A stretch of DNA of 57,379 nt from an uncultured Clostridia bacterium (GTDB taxonomy: Bacteria; Bacillota; Clostridia; UBA1381): the NCBI GenBank assembly GCA_947585795.1, contig CANPXG010000007.1:1-57379 (forward strand). The letters run 5' to 3'. Within the stretch, counting starts at the first letter, position 1, and each line of letters begins with the position of its first letter. Of the stretch, positions 41,492-49,572 are shown piece by piece. The position numbers and the translations under genes were made by a program. The notes beneath the pieces were generated by a model. The model saw nothing but the letters and a program-made list of their open reading frames with translations. It was not told the origin of the DNA and did no database searches.

Positions 41492-42334
41492 ATGAAGAAA
41501 ATTGCCGTAATGCCGAACAGCGGTAAGGACATCGGACTTTTGAATACGAAACGTCTTGTCGAGTTTCTTTGCGGCAAGGCGGAGATTTTCATGGAGGACA
41601 GCTACAGTGTCCTCGGCATGGATGTAAATTACGTTCCGTCCTCCGAAATATATGACAAAGCCGACTACGCGATAGTACTCGGCGGCGACGGCACGATACT
41701 GCTGCGCGCGGCGCAATGCGCGAAACGCAAAATACCGGTACTCGGAATAAATCTCGGCAAGATAGGCTTCATGACCGAGGTCGAAACGGACGACATGGAA
41801 ACGGCACTCGAAAAGTTTTTAAACGACGACTTCAAGATAGAAAAACGTATGATGCTTCGCACCGAAATAAAAAAGAACGACGAAGTACAATTCGCCTTCC
41901 ACGCCTTAAACGACGTTGTCGTGTCGAAAACGGCGAGCGAGAATCTTATCTGTATCGAACTGTCAACCGACGGCGAGGAAGTAAACCGCTACAGAGCCGA
42001 CGGACTTATAATCGCCACGCCCACAGGCTCCACGGGCTACTCAATTTCAGCCGGCGGACCTGTGGTGGACCCGCGTATGCGCTTGGTTGTGGCAACGCCT
42101 ATATGCGCCCACTCACTGGCGGTACGCAGCGCGGTACTGTCATCGGACAAGGTTGTGACGATAAAAATCAACGACAGCTACGGCACCGACGCTGTTGTGA
42201 CGGCGGACGGCGACGTGCAGGGATATATAAAGGACGCGGACGAGGTTATCATAACCGAGTCGGAATACGACTTTGAGCTTGTAAAAATCACAAATCAGTC
42301 TTTTTACGACACGCTTATAAAAAAGCTCTCATAG
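41492..42334 (+). CDS. nadK: NAD kinase
   Basis: Makes NADP from NAD. The 280-residue protein has GGDGT at 64-68, NLGKIGFMTEVE, LNDVVVSK (the NE/D motif region), and the glycine-rich TGSTGYSISAGGP. SD GGAGGTGGAG. It leads the conserved nadK-argR-recN series of Firmicutes. The rRNA methyltransferase gene tlyA that usually precedes it is absent here. Confidence 0.95.
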   Translation: MKKIAVMPNSGKDIGLLNTKRLVEFLCGKAEIFMEDSYSVLGMDVNYVPSSEIYDKADYAIVLGGDGTILLRAAQCAKRKIPVLGINLGKIGFMTEVETDDMETALEKFLNDDFKIEKRMMLRTEIKKNDEVQFAFHALNDVVVSKTASENLICIELSTDGEEVNRYRADGLIIATPTGSTGYSISAGGPVVDPRMRLVVATPICAHSLAVRSAVLSSDKVVTIKINDSYGTDAVVTADGDVQGYIKDADEVIITESEYDFELVKITNQSFYDTLIKKLS

Positions 42335-42350
42335 GCGAGGAGGTTACGTT

Positions 42351-42797
42351 ATGAAATATAAAAGACAGGGACAAATCCTCAAGATTATTCACGAGCAGAA
42401 TATCAGTACGCACGAACAGCTTATCGAGGAGCTTGACAAAAGCGGCTACAACGTTACTCAAGCCACTGTTTCGCGCGACATAAAGGAACTGGGACTTGTA
42501 AAAATACCTCTTCCGGGCGGCGGAAGCGTATACTCTTCGTCAAGCGATATTCCCGAGGAGCTTGACAGAAGGATAAACATGATCACGGACACGGTAAGAA
42601 GCGTCGAATACTCGATGAACAACGTCGTCGTAAAGACGTACCCCGGTATGGCGTCAGCTGTGGCGGCATCGGTGGACGCGTCGATGCGTGGCGACTTCCT
42701 CGGCTCCATAGCCGGTGATGACACTCTTTTAATAATAACCGCGTCCGAGGAAAAATCGGCGCTGATAGCGGAAAAACTTCGGAAATTATTTCACTAA
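42351..42797 (+). CDS. argR: Arginine repressor ArgR
   Basis: Hexameric regulator of arginine synthesis and breakdown. The 148 residues comprise a winged-helix N-domain (KRQGQILKIIHEQNISTHEQL, then QATVSRDIKELGLVKIP) and an arginine-binding C-domain with GMASAVAASVD and IAGDDTLLII. GGAGG precedes the start. Its usual downstream partner recN follows after 11 bases. No arginine pathway gene is in the window. Confidence 0.95.
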   Translation: MKYKRQGQILKIIHEQNISTHEQLIEELDKSGYNVTQATVSRDIKELGLVKIPLPGGGSVYSSSSDIPEELDRRINMITDTVRSVEYSMNNVVVKTYPGMASAVAASVDASMRGDFLGSIAGDDTLLIITASEEKSALIAEKLRKLFH

Positions 42798-42808
42798 GGA
42801 GCGTAGTA

Positions 42809-44476
42809 ATGTTAAATCATCTTTCTATAAAAAACGTGGCAGTGATCGACGAGCTTAGCGTTGACTTCCGCGGCGGAATGAGCGTTCTTACGGGTGAAAC
42901 CGGCGCGGGAAAGTCGATAATAATAGACTCCATAAACATGATTTTGGGCGGCAGAGCAGACAAGGAGCTTGTTCGCTACGGAGCCGACAAGGCTGTCGTA
43001 CAGGCTGTGTTCGACGCGCCGAAGGAAGTCTTGGACATACTTGAACAAAACGACATCGACGCTGAGGACGGACAGGTTATAATTACGCGCCGAATTACAA
43101 GGGAAGGCAAAAGCGTCGCGCGTGTAAACGGTATGGCGGTGACGCTTAATATATTGCGTGACATTTCCGACACGTTAATAAACATACACGGGCAGCATGA
43201 CAATCAGGCGTTGCTGACGCCTGCGAAGCATACTGCTTTTTTGGACGCTTACGCGGACAACGGAAAGTACATTGACGCGTACAGGGAAACGCTGAGCGAG
43301 AAACGCGGTATTGAAAAAAAGATTGCCGCGCTCGAAATGGACGAACAGGAAAAAATGCGCAGGATAGATTTGCTTGAATATCAGGTAAACGAGATAAAAA
43401 AAGCGTCGCTTGAAAAGGGCGAGGAGGACGCGCTGAAGGAACAGCGTGAAATCTACGCGAACGCCGAACTTATAACGACTAACGCGGGCGAAGCGTACGC
43501 GAACCTGTACGGCGGCGAGGAGGAACAGTCGGCGTATGACGGTATAAGCGTCGCGGTGGACGCGCTCGCGAAAATAAGCGCGTTTGATCCGCAGCTGAAA
43601 ACCGTATACGACACGTTAAACAGCGTCATGTACCAAATCGAGGACGCGGCGCACGAGCTTAAGGAGTTTTGCGACGGGGTTGAGTTTGACGAGCAGACGC
43701 TGAACGACATCGAGGAACGTCTTGACCTCATTTCACGCTTAAAGCGCAAGTACGGCGCAAGCATAGATGAAATACTTGACTACTTAAAAAAAGCCGAGGA
43801 CGAGCTTAACGACATAAAACTTAGCGACGAGCGTACGAACGAGTTAAAGGAGCGTCTTGCGCTCGTTACGGACGAGCTGAAAAAACGCGGCACTGCACTG
43901 TCAAAGCGACGCAGGGACGCGGCGGCGGTACTTGAGAAAAACATAGAGAACGCGCTTCATGAGCTTAATATGGAAAAGGCAAGATTTCACGTAAACATAG
44001 AAAGCGGCGCGGATTTTTACGAAAACGGACTTGACAAAACCGAATTTCTTATAAGCGCGAACCCCGGCGAGCCGCTTAAACCACTCGTAAAAATAGCGTC
44101 GGGCGGCGAATTGTCGAGAGTAATGCTCGCGATAAAGTCAATACTTGCAGATACCGACGGCGTTGACACGCTCATTTTCGACGAAATAGACACGGGCGTG
44201 TCGGGACAGACCGCCGTAAGTATCGCGCGTAAGCTGTCCGCGATAGGACGGAGCAAGCAGGTAATATGTATCACGCACCTACCGCAGCTTACCGCGGCGG
44301 CGGATAACCACTACCTCATACAAAAGGACACCGACGGCGACATGGCATCCACGACGCTTACGGAGCTTGACACGGGCGGCAGGGAAAAGGAGCTTGCGCG
44401 CATAATCGACGGCGGCGAGGTAAGCGCGCTGGCGCTTGACCACGCGAAGGAAATGCTGAAAAACGCACGCGGATAA
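42809..44476 (+). CDS. recN: DNA repair ATPase RecN
   Basis: SMC-like protein that binds double-strand breaks early in repair. The 555 residues include the N-terminal Walker A GETGAGKS (29-36), a LINIHGQHDNQAL motif, a long coiled-coil middle (about 150-370), the signature KIASGGELSRVMLAIK, and Walker B TLIFDEIDTGVSG, then ITHLPQLTAAADNHY. SD AAGGAG. It is cotranscribed with argR. Confidence 0.95.
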   Translation: MLNHLSIKNVAVIDELSVDFRGGMSVLTGETGAGKSIIIDSINMILGGRADKELVRYGADKAVVQAVFDAPKEVLDILEQNDIDAEDGQVIITRRITREGKSVARVNGMAVTLNILRDISDTLINIHGQHDNQALLTPAKHTAFLDAYADNGKYIDAYRETLSEKRGIEKKIAALEMDEQEKMRRIDLLEYQVNEIKKASLEKGEEDALKEQREIYANAELITTNAGEAYANLYGGEEEQSAYDGISVAVDALAKISAFDPQLKTVYDTLNSVMYQIEDAAHELKEFCDGVEFDEQTLNDIEERLDLISRLKRKYGASIDEILDYLKKAEDELNDIKLSDERTNELKERLALVTDELKKRGTALSKRRRDAAAVLEKNIENALHELNMEKARFHVNIESGADFYENGLDKTEFLISANPGEPLKPLVKIASGGELSRVMLAIKSILADTDGVDTLIFDEIDTGVSGQTAVSIARKLSAIGRSKQVICITHLPQLTAAADNHYLIQKDTDGDMASTTLTELDTGGREKELARIIDGGEVSALALDHAKEMLKNARG

Positions 44477-44497
44477 CGTAAACTTGGGAGATAGAAA

Positions 44498-44968
44498 ATG
44501 AAACCTAAACAGATGAAAGAATCATATTCCGTGCTTGCACAGGTGGTACTGCCCATGCAGGCGAACGTCGCGGGAAACGTCCACGGCGGCGAAATAATGA
44601 AACTCATGGACAACGCCGCCGGCGTTGCGGCACAGAAACACGCGCGGCTGGACTGCGTGACGGCGAGAGTGGAGGAACTTAATTTCAAGCTCCCGATACA
44701 CGTCGGCGAGCTTGTGACGTGCAAGTCACAGGTGATCTACGCCGGACGCTCGTCTATGGAGGTTTTTGTCACCGTCGAATCGGAGGACGCGATAAACGGC
44801 ACAAAACAAATCGCGCTCACCGCGTTCTTCACAATGGTATCTGTCGGCAGCGACGGCAAACCGGCGCGCGTGCCTCCGGTCGCCTACGACGAAAACAGCG
44901 CCTACGAAACAAAACTTTACCGTGAGGGCGAAAAAAGGTATACGGCGCGGAATAAACGGAAATCATGA
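44498..44968 (+). CDS. Acyl-CoA thioesterase, hotdog fold (YciA/BACH type)
   Basis: A 156-residue single-hotdog thioesterase that hydrolyses acyl-CoA. The motif NVHGGEIMKLMDNAAGVAA supplies the catalytic Asn and Asp of the family, then CVTARVEELNFKLPIHVGE and ALTAFFTMVSV. The C-terminal tail is highly charged. It lies 22 bases after recN with SD GGGAG and may be the last gene of that operon; smpB has its own promoter. Confidence 0.88.
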   Translation: MKPKQMKESYSVLAQVVLPMQANVAGNVHGGEIMKLMDNAAGVAAQKHARLDCVTARVEELNFKLPIHVGELVTCKSQVIYAGRSSMEVFVTVESEDAINGTKQIALTAFFTMVSVGSDGKPARVPPVAYDENSAYETKLYREGEKRYTARNKRKS

Positions 44969-44981
44969 CGTATGGATCTAT

Positions 44982-45010
44982 TTGATTTTACACATAAACT
45001 GTGATAAAAT
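44982..45010 (+). promoter_or_regulatory. smpB promoter
   Basis: TTGATT and TAAAAT with 17-base spacing, 20 bases before the smpB start. Confidence 0.7.
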
Positions 45011-45030
45011 AGCCGTAAAGGAGGATTGTC

Positions 45031-45495
45031 ATGGCGGACAACATAAAGACACTCGCGCAAAACAAAAAAGCGCGCCATGAATATTTTATACTTGAAACGC
45101 TGGAGGCGGGGATAGAGCTTAGCGGCACCGAGGTAAAGTCGGCGCGTCAGGGCAAGATAAACCTTACCGACGCGTACGCGTCCGTGAAGGACGGCGAGGT
45201 ATTTATCAAGCAAATGAACATAAGCCCGTTTGAAAAAGGGAATATATTCAATCGCGATCCTATGCGTGACCGCAAGCTGCTTTTGCACAAACGCGAAATT
45301 ATGAAGCTTGTCGGACAAATGCAGCGTGACGGTTACGCGCTCATACCGCTGTCGGTGTACCTAAAAGGCTCGCTTGTCAAGGTTGCGCTCGGCGTGGCAA
45401 AGGGTAAAAAGCTCTACGATAAACGCGCCGACATGGCGAAACGCGACGCGAAGCGCAATATAGACCGCGCGTTAAAAAACAGAAACAGATACTAA
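45031..45495 (+). CDS. smpB: SsrA-binding protein SmpB
   Basis: Binds the tRNA-like part of tmRNA and brings it to stalled ribosomes. The 154 residues include [26 protein letters not shown]-type sequence, [21 protein letters not shown], and a basic C-terminal tail ([18 protein letters not shown]) that enters the empty mRNA channel. AAAGGAGG precedes the start. The tmRNA gene lies 1.5 kb downstream on the other strand. Confidence 0.97.
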   Translation: MADNIKTLAQNKKARHEYFILETLEAGIELSGTEVKSARQGKINLTDAYASVKDGEVFIKQMNISPFEKGNIFNRDPMRDRKLLLHKREIMKLVGQMQRDGYALIPLSVYLKGSLVKVALGVAKGKKLYDKRADMAKRDAKRNIDRALKNRNRY

Positions 45496-45525
45496 AAAAA
45501 CGGCTCACGCGCAAGCCGTTTTTTT
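45494..45525 (+). terminator. smpB terminator
   Basis: Arms AAAACGGCT and AGCCGTTTT with loop CACGCGCA and a long T run. It begins in the smpB stop codon. Confidence 0.9.
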
Positions 45526-45816
45526 GCGCTCATTTTTAATTTGTCCATTTACAATTTTCCCAAAAGGTAATACAATGTCACATATTTACTTAAATTTTAA
45601 TATTTTACCAATAATGGCTTACGCTATAAAAAAGCGTAGCTTACTTTGACTATATTCCGTTATTGGTAAATTTATATTTTTGAGGGTAAATGTGTGGCAA
45701 CATTTAATGTCAAAGAACGCGTTTTTTAATGCGTGGCTTTGCGTTAAGTTGGGTCACGCATTTTTTAGTGCGCAAAATCCTCAAAAAAAAACAAAACGAA
45801 AGGACGGTTCTACACA
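45526..45816. repeat. Leader region with nested inverted repeats before the SLH gene
   Basis: This 291-base AT-rich stretch has no gene. From 45575 to 45703 it folds as a nested imperfect palindrome: outer arms TGTCACATATTTAC and GTAAATGTGTGGCA, middle arms TTTACCAATAATGG (45604) and CCGTTATTGGTAAA (45657, one G-T pair), and inner arms TACGCT/AGCGTA. Downstream, two direct copies of ACGC-T6-A-TGCG-type sequence (45717-45734, 45756-45773), 39 bases apart, each form a short hairpin. It could be a MITE-like insertion or a structured 5' leader. Confidence 0.7.
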
Positions 45817-46923
45817 ATGAAAAGAAGAATCAAAAAAATCTTATCGCTTACAATAGCAGCGATAACGGCAACGGCGGCGGTAACGGCGCAAGCCGCGCAG
45901 TTTACCGACATCGGTCCCGATCATTGGGCGTATAACAGCGTTACAAAGATGGCGGAGCGCGGTGTTTTCTCCGGCTACGAGGACGGCACGTTCCGCCCCG
46001 GTCAGGCAATGACACATGAAGAATTTGTCAAGACAATTGTTGAATATGTCGCGCCCAACAGCGTTACGCCTAAGGGCGCGGATTACCGGCAGGTTGTAAC
46101 GGACGATCCGACAAATCCGCAGTATTGGACAAATCACTGGTCTGCTTGGGCTCAGCCGTACCTTGATAAAGCGCTGGAGCTTGGTCTTATCGGCGACGGT
46201 AGCGATGCGAGTAATAAGAAAATTGCAACGCTTCTTGACGACTATGATGAAATCATAAACGGCGTATCCGTCACAGCAAAAGGCGAAAATAGCGATGCCG
46301 GTCTTGTGCCGCTTGAAATTGATATTGACGATACCGAAAACATCGCCCCCAATACGTTTATTACACGTGAAGAGGCGGCAAGACTTGTCACAAGGGCGCT
46401 TTATCTGACGCACGACAATGATTATCTATATGCCAATGATGTATACAATTCGCCGTTTAAGTTTGTCAACCCTTATTTAATCAGCTATAAATATGCAGGT
46501 TGGATAATAGGTTACACAGCAGGTGAAGGTCTTAGTAAATATATGAAATACTACCCCCATAAATTTGCCGGTATCATTTGTGACCTTGATTTAGACACAG
46601 GCTTCACAGAAGGTAACGGCTCATGGGGTATTACGCCTAATTACAGACGTGACGTCATTGTTGCACTTTTGAACGGTATTATCGGCACAGATGAAAACTG
46701 CATGTATAACCCTCAGCAAGCTGTTACAAGAGCTGAGGCGGCGGCTATTGTTCTCAGACTTTCGGATAAAAATGAAAGATTATTTCCGATTGACGATAAC
46801 GATGCAAGACACGATTTTATAGGCAACATTTATAAAACAAATGTGACAAATGAACACGTTGATAATGTTCTCGAACAGTATAAAACACGTTGGAATGCAT
46901 ACGCCAATTCATTTAACCAGTAA
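45817..46923 (+). CDS. Exported SLH-domain surface protein
   Basis: A 368-residue protein with a signal peptide (MKRRIKKILSLTIAAITAT, cut near AQA). An SLH domain begins at about residue 28 (FTDIGPDHWAYNSVTKMAERGVFSGY-type, then DGTFRPGQAMTHEEFVKTI). Two weaker SLH-like segments follow, around ITREEAARLVTRAL and a third ending YNPQQAVTRAEAAAIVLRL. SLH repeats hold proteins on pyruvylated wall polymers. No other catalytic domain is apparent, so it is mainly an SLH array. The second half is AT-richer than the first. AAAGGA lies 12 bases before ATG. Confidence 0.88.
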   Translation: MKRRIKKILSLTIAAITATAAVTAQAAQFTDIGPDHWAYNSVTKMAERGVFSGYEDGTFRPGQAMTHEEFVKTIVEYVAPNSVTPKGADYRQVVTDDPTNPQYWTNHWSAWAQPYLDKALELGLIGDGSDASNKKIATLLDDYDEIINGVSVTAKGENSDAGLVPLEIDIDDTENIAPNTFITREEAARLVTRALYLTHDNDYLYANDVYNSPFKFVNPYLISYKYAGWIIGYTAGEGLSKYMKYYPHKFAGIICDLDLDTGFTEGNGSWGITPNYRRDVIVALLNGIIGTDENCMYNPQQAVTRAEAAAIVLRLSDKNERLFPIDDNDARHDFIGNIYKTNVTNEHVDNVLEQYKTRWNAYANSFNQ

Positions 46924-46956
46924 TTCGCCGCTAAGCGTAATTCACATTTTCAAAAT

Positions 46957-46993
46957 CTCACGCTCCGCGTATATTCGCGGGGCGTGACTTTTT
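46957..46993 (+). terminator. Terminator of the SLH gene
   Basis: Arms TCACGC-t-CCGCG and CGCGG-g-GCGTGA followed by CTTTTT. It lies 34 bases after the stop. Confidence 0.9.
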
Positions 46994-46996
46994 GTA

Positions 46997-47030
46997 TAAA
47001 AAAACCATGCGGACAAGTGTTCGCATGGTT
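46997..47030 (-). terminator. tmRNA terminator
   Basis: On the minus strand, AACCATGCG and CGCATGGTT enclose a 10-base loop and are followed by T residues. It is seven bases past the tmRNA CCA end and stands back to back with the SLH terminator. Confidence 0.9.
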
Positions 47031-47036
47031 AAGGTT

Positions 47037-47390
47037 TGGTGGAGCTGAGGAGAATCGAACTCCTGTCCGAAGACAAATCCGCCCAAGTTTCTCCGAGTGC
47101 AGGTTATGAAAAATACTCCCGCCGCTGCTGCCTCATAACCACAGCCACAACGGCGGCAGTCCCAAAAGTCATGGCTAAGGCAGGGACACGCCTTAACTCA
47201 CGTTCACCGCTAAAAATGATGCTTTATCCGACGGCGCGGTAACGCCGGTAAAACACACGCCGCGCTTTAGGCAGCGTAAGCTAATTCTGTATCGTTAGCG
47301 TTTATATTTAAAGTTTGAGCCTTTTTAAGCGATACTCATCGCTACTCGCTTCCTGAGGTTCCTAATCCCCGTCGAAACCGTTGCAGCCCC
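47037..47390 (-). ncRNA. ssrA: Transfer-messenger RNA (tmRNA)
   Basis: Rescues ribosomes stalled on broken mRNA together with SmpB. The 354-base gene has the 5' end GGGGCTGCAACGGTTTCGAC and the 3' end with T-arm GGAGTTCGATTCTCC and CAGCTCCACCA. The acceptor stem has the G3-U wobble required for alanine charging. The message part (47299 down to 47267) starts at a GCT resume codon and encodes ANDTELAYAA before TAA, a tag ending in the usual AA. It has its own promoter and terminator. Confidence 0.96.
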
Positions 47391-47403
47391 GAGTGTATTA
47401 TCT

Positions 47404-47431
47404 ATTATACCACATTTCTTTGAAAATACAA
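47404..47431 (-). promoter_or_regulatory. tmRNA promoter
   Basis: On the minus strand, TTGTAT and TATAAT are 16 bases apart, with TGG making an extended -10. The -10 ends 13 bases before the mature 5' end, which leaves a short leader for RNase P removal. Confidence 0.8.
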
Positions 47432-47456
47432 CCCCGAATTTGCGCCTTTTTTACGC

Positions 47457-47714
47457 CTATTCGTACTCGACCTCCAAAAAGTCGTTTTCCGCCCGCGCTT
47501 CCTCGATAACCTCCATAAGCGCCTCGCCGTACTCGCCGAGCGCCCGTTTAAATTCCTCCGTATGCTTTATTTTAATTTCCGCGCGCACCGATGTAAGCGC
47601 GTCGTAAAGCGCGTCGAGATTGCGTCCGTAGCCGATTATCGGGGATATTTTTTCGATTTCATCGTGAAAATCCGCCGGAGAAGCTATTTTTTTTCCGTCA
47701 ATTATAATTTTCAT
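47457..47714 (-). CDS. Barstar-family ribonuclease inhibitor
   Basis: An 85-residue barstar homologue that should bind and block the barnase encoded just upstream. The key helix reads YGRNLDALYDAL: D34, Y37 and D38 match barstar D35, W38 and D39, which plug the RNase active site. SD AGGTGAT sets the start at 47714 rather than the GTG inside the SD. It lies 10 bases after the barnase stop on the same transcript. It has no signal peptide and so protects the cytoplasm. Confidence 0.93.
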   Translation of the reverse strand: MKIIIDGKKIASPADFHDEIEKISPIIGYGRNLDALYDALTSVRAEIKIKHTEEFKRALGEYGEALMEVIEEARAENDFLEVEYE

Positions 47715-47724
47715 ATCGATCACC

Positions 47725-48225
47725 TTAATAAATCTTAGTAAATGAACTGTAGTGGTCGTTTGTGTAGTACACGTCGCCGTCCGAGGAGTATATTATACGT
47801 TCCGCGCCGCGTCTGCCGCCGTGGTAATTAACGTCGCATTCTCTGTACTTTTTCCCTTTCGGAAGCAGCTTTTCGCGGTTGCCGAACATGTCGCCGCCTA
47901 TCGACTTGCCCGGTGCAACGTCGTTAAGATTACCTTTGACGCTGTCCCAGCCGAGCTGCTGAGCCTCCTTTTTTGTAATAAAATTCTGCGGCAGCTTGTT
48001 AAACACGTGTATATACGCCGCGACCGTGGCGGGCGTGGTGTATACGCCGTCCTCCGTAACGTTTTCCTCCGCGTACTTTATCGCTTCATCTGAAATATCC
48101 TGCTCCCGAAACTCCGCGGCGGTTGTTTCGTTCGGCTCGTCCGAAATCGTGCCGTCAGATACGGCGCACGACGCGAACAGCGTTACGCCGAATACGAGCG
48201 CGAGTAAAAATATAAGCTTTTTCAT
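47725..48225 (-). CDS. Barnase-type ribonuclease with lipoprotein signal
   Basis: A 166-residue guanyl-preferring RNase. The signal peptide MKKLIFLLALVFGVTLFASC ends in a FASC lipobox, so C20 would be lipidated and the enzyme anchored outside the membrane. An acidic linker (21-60) follows, then the barnase domain: YIHVFNKLPQNFITKKEA (K85), APGKSIGGDMFGNRE, E129, R139, R143 and H158 in NDHYSSFTKIY. These match barnase K27, E73, R83, R87 and H102, so activity is expected. SD GGAGA supports the start at 48225. It is followed by barstar and preceded by tmcAL. Confidence 0.92.
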   Translation of the reverse strand: MKKLIFLLALVFGVTLFASCAVSDGTISDEPNETTAAEFREQDISDEAIKYAEENVTEDGVYTTPATVAAYIHVFNKLPQNFITKKEAQQLGWDSVKGNLNDVAPGKSIGGDMFGNREKLLPKGKKYRECDVNYHGGRRGAERIIYSSDGDVYYTNDHYSSFTKIY

Positions 48226-48236
48226 ACGTTTCTCCT

Positions 48237-49388
48237 TTATTTTATTATTATCGGCGAGGTTGTAAAGTCCTTGCCGCCGACTCTCTCCGCTTTGTTTGGC
48301 GCGCAAAGAGCGTGTATATCCGTCGCCCTCACGTCCAAATCAAACATCGCGCTTTTTTCATTGTAATCTGCCGCCTTAGTTATTATCGGTACGGGACAGT
48401 GCTTTTTTGCCTGTTTAAGTATTTTTGCGCCGTCCGCGTTCATTCCCAATACGCGTATATAGTCGGGCGACGGGGAGTATATGTCCTTTGTGAAGCCGAT
48501 CAAAGACGCGATCACCGCGCGGCGTATGCGGCTCATGGTGTAGCGCTTGCTCTTGCTTTTTTCACAGAGCGCCGCAAAGCTGCCCGTTTCCATAGCAGAC
48601 CGCACGATCCTGTTATGAAGTCCCTCGCTCATCTCGTTTACGCGAGAAATTTCTTCGGGACTTGACGTGCGAAGCTTCGCTATGACCGCGCTGTCAAGGC
48701 GCGAAATATCGTACCCGAGTGCGCCGTGTACGTCCGACATGGAGTACGGGACAAAACGGCTCACGTCCTCACCCGCGCGAAGCATTTTGCGTATCAGTGA
48801 CGCGGACGCGTAATCGCCGCTTATGTCAGCGCCGTCGTGCAGCGCGCCTTCACGCTTTACCGTAAACGGACGCATCGAATAGCCGTTTCTCATAATCGCG
48901 CGTATATATTCCACGGCGAGTATATTGTTGGGTGACGAAAGTAAGTCGTCTTTTTCGTGCGCCTTAGCGAGTGCGGACGGATAACTCATACCCTCCGACA
49001 TATACGCGCGCACCTTTTTGCTTACGTCGTTACTCTCTTTTTCCATATCACGCGCCGCCGCCGAAAGAAGCTCAATATCGCCCGACTCCGAGCCGAACGC
49101 GAGTATATCCGTAACGCCGAGCACACCGAGCGTGTTCACTCCACCCTCGGCAAAGCTTTGTGCCGCGTTAAGCGCGTAGCATACCGGAAGCTCCAGCACG
49201 AGGTCAACGCCGCTTATAAGCGCCAAACGTGTACGCGTCCACTTGTCGCTCACCGCCGCATCTCCGCGCTGCACAAAAGATCCACTCATTACCGCGACGA
49301 CGTGATCGGCGTGTTTTTTCACCTCTTTAAGCATATAAGCGTGACCGTTATGAAATATATTGTATTCCGCTATAATACCGGCAATCAT
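48237..49388 (-). CDS. tmcAL: tRNA(Met) cytidine acetate ligase TmcAL
   Basis: Acetylates the wobble cytidine of elongator tRNA-Met using acetate and ATP. The 383-residue protein has the nucleotidyltransferase motif IAEYNIFHNGHAYML, then MSGSFVQRGDAAVSDKWTR, LELPVCYALNAAQSFAEGGV and SSPNNILAVEYIRA, all characteristic of the family (YlbM). SD GAGGTGATT. It heads a three-gene minus-strand operon with barnase and barstar, 11 bases apart. Confidence 0.94.
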   Translation of the reverse strand: MIAGIIAEYNIFHNGHAYMLKEVKKHADHVVAVMSGSFVQRGDAAVSDKWTRTRLALISGVDLVLELPVCYALNAAQSFAEGGVNTLGVLGVTDILAFGSESGDIELLSAAARDMEKESNDVSKKVRAYMSEGMSYPSALAKAHEKDDLLSSPNNILAVEYIRAIMRNGYSMRPFTVKREGALHDGADISGDYASASLIRKMLRAGEDVSRFVPYSMSDVHGALGYDISRLDSAVIAKLRTSSPEEISRVNEMSEGLHNRIVRSAMETGSFAALCEKSKSKRYTMSRIRRAVIASLIGFTKDIYSPSPDYIRVLGMNADGAKILKQAKKHCPVPIITKAADYNEKSAMFDLDVRATDIHALCAPNKAERVGGKDFTTSPIIIK

Positions 49389-49405
49389 TTAATCACCTCA
49401 CATTT

Positions 49406-49434
49406 ATTATATAGTAAAAGCAGTGACATTTCAA
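49406..49434 (-). promoter_or_regulatory. Promoter of tmcAL-barnase-barstar
   Basis: On the minus strand, TTGAAA and a perfect TATAAT with 17-base spacing, 17 bases before tmcAL. No separate promoter was seen for the barnase gene. Confidence 0.8.
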
Positions 49435-49488
49435 GCATATAAGAGGATAGTAATATAAAATTTGTGCAGAATAAAAACGTAAAACATA

Positions 49489-49517
49489 TTGACAAAGTAG
49501 GAAATATAAAGTAAAAT
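49489..49517 (+). promoter_or_regulatory. nifS-nifU promoter
   Basis: A perfect TTGACA and TAAAAT with 17-base spacing, 55 bases before nifS. Confidence 0.85.
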
Positions 49518-49520
49518 ATA

Positions 49521-49546
49521 TCTGAACAGTTATTCAAGTGTTCAGA
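49521..49546 (+). promoter_or_regulatory. Dyad at the nifS transcription start, possible operator
   Basis: Perfect 8-base arms TCTGAACA and TGTTCAGA are separated by 10 bases. The dyad begins four bases after the -10 element and so covers the likely start of transcription. No T run follows, so it is not a terminator. A repressor site or a 5' mRNA hairpin are the options. Confidence 0.55.
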
Positions 49547-49572
49547 TTTAGATAAATACAGGAGATGATTTC

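Noticed and set aside
47036-47242. Plus-strand open frame starting MVELRRIELLSED
   Set aside because: It is the antisense of the tmRNA 3' part.
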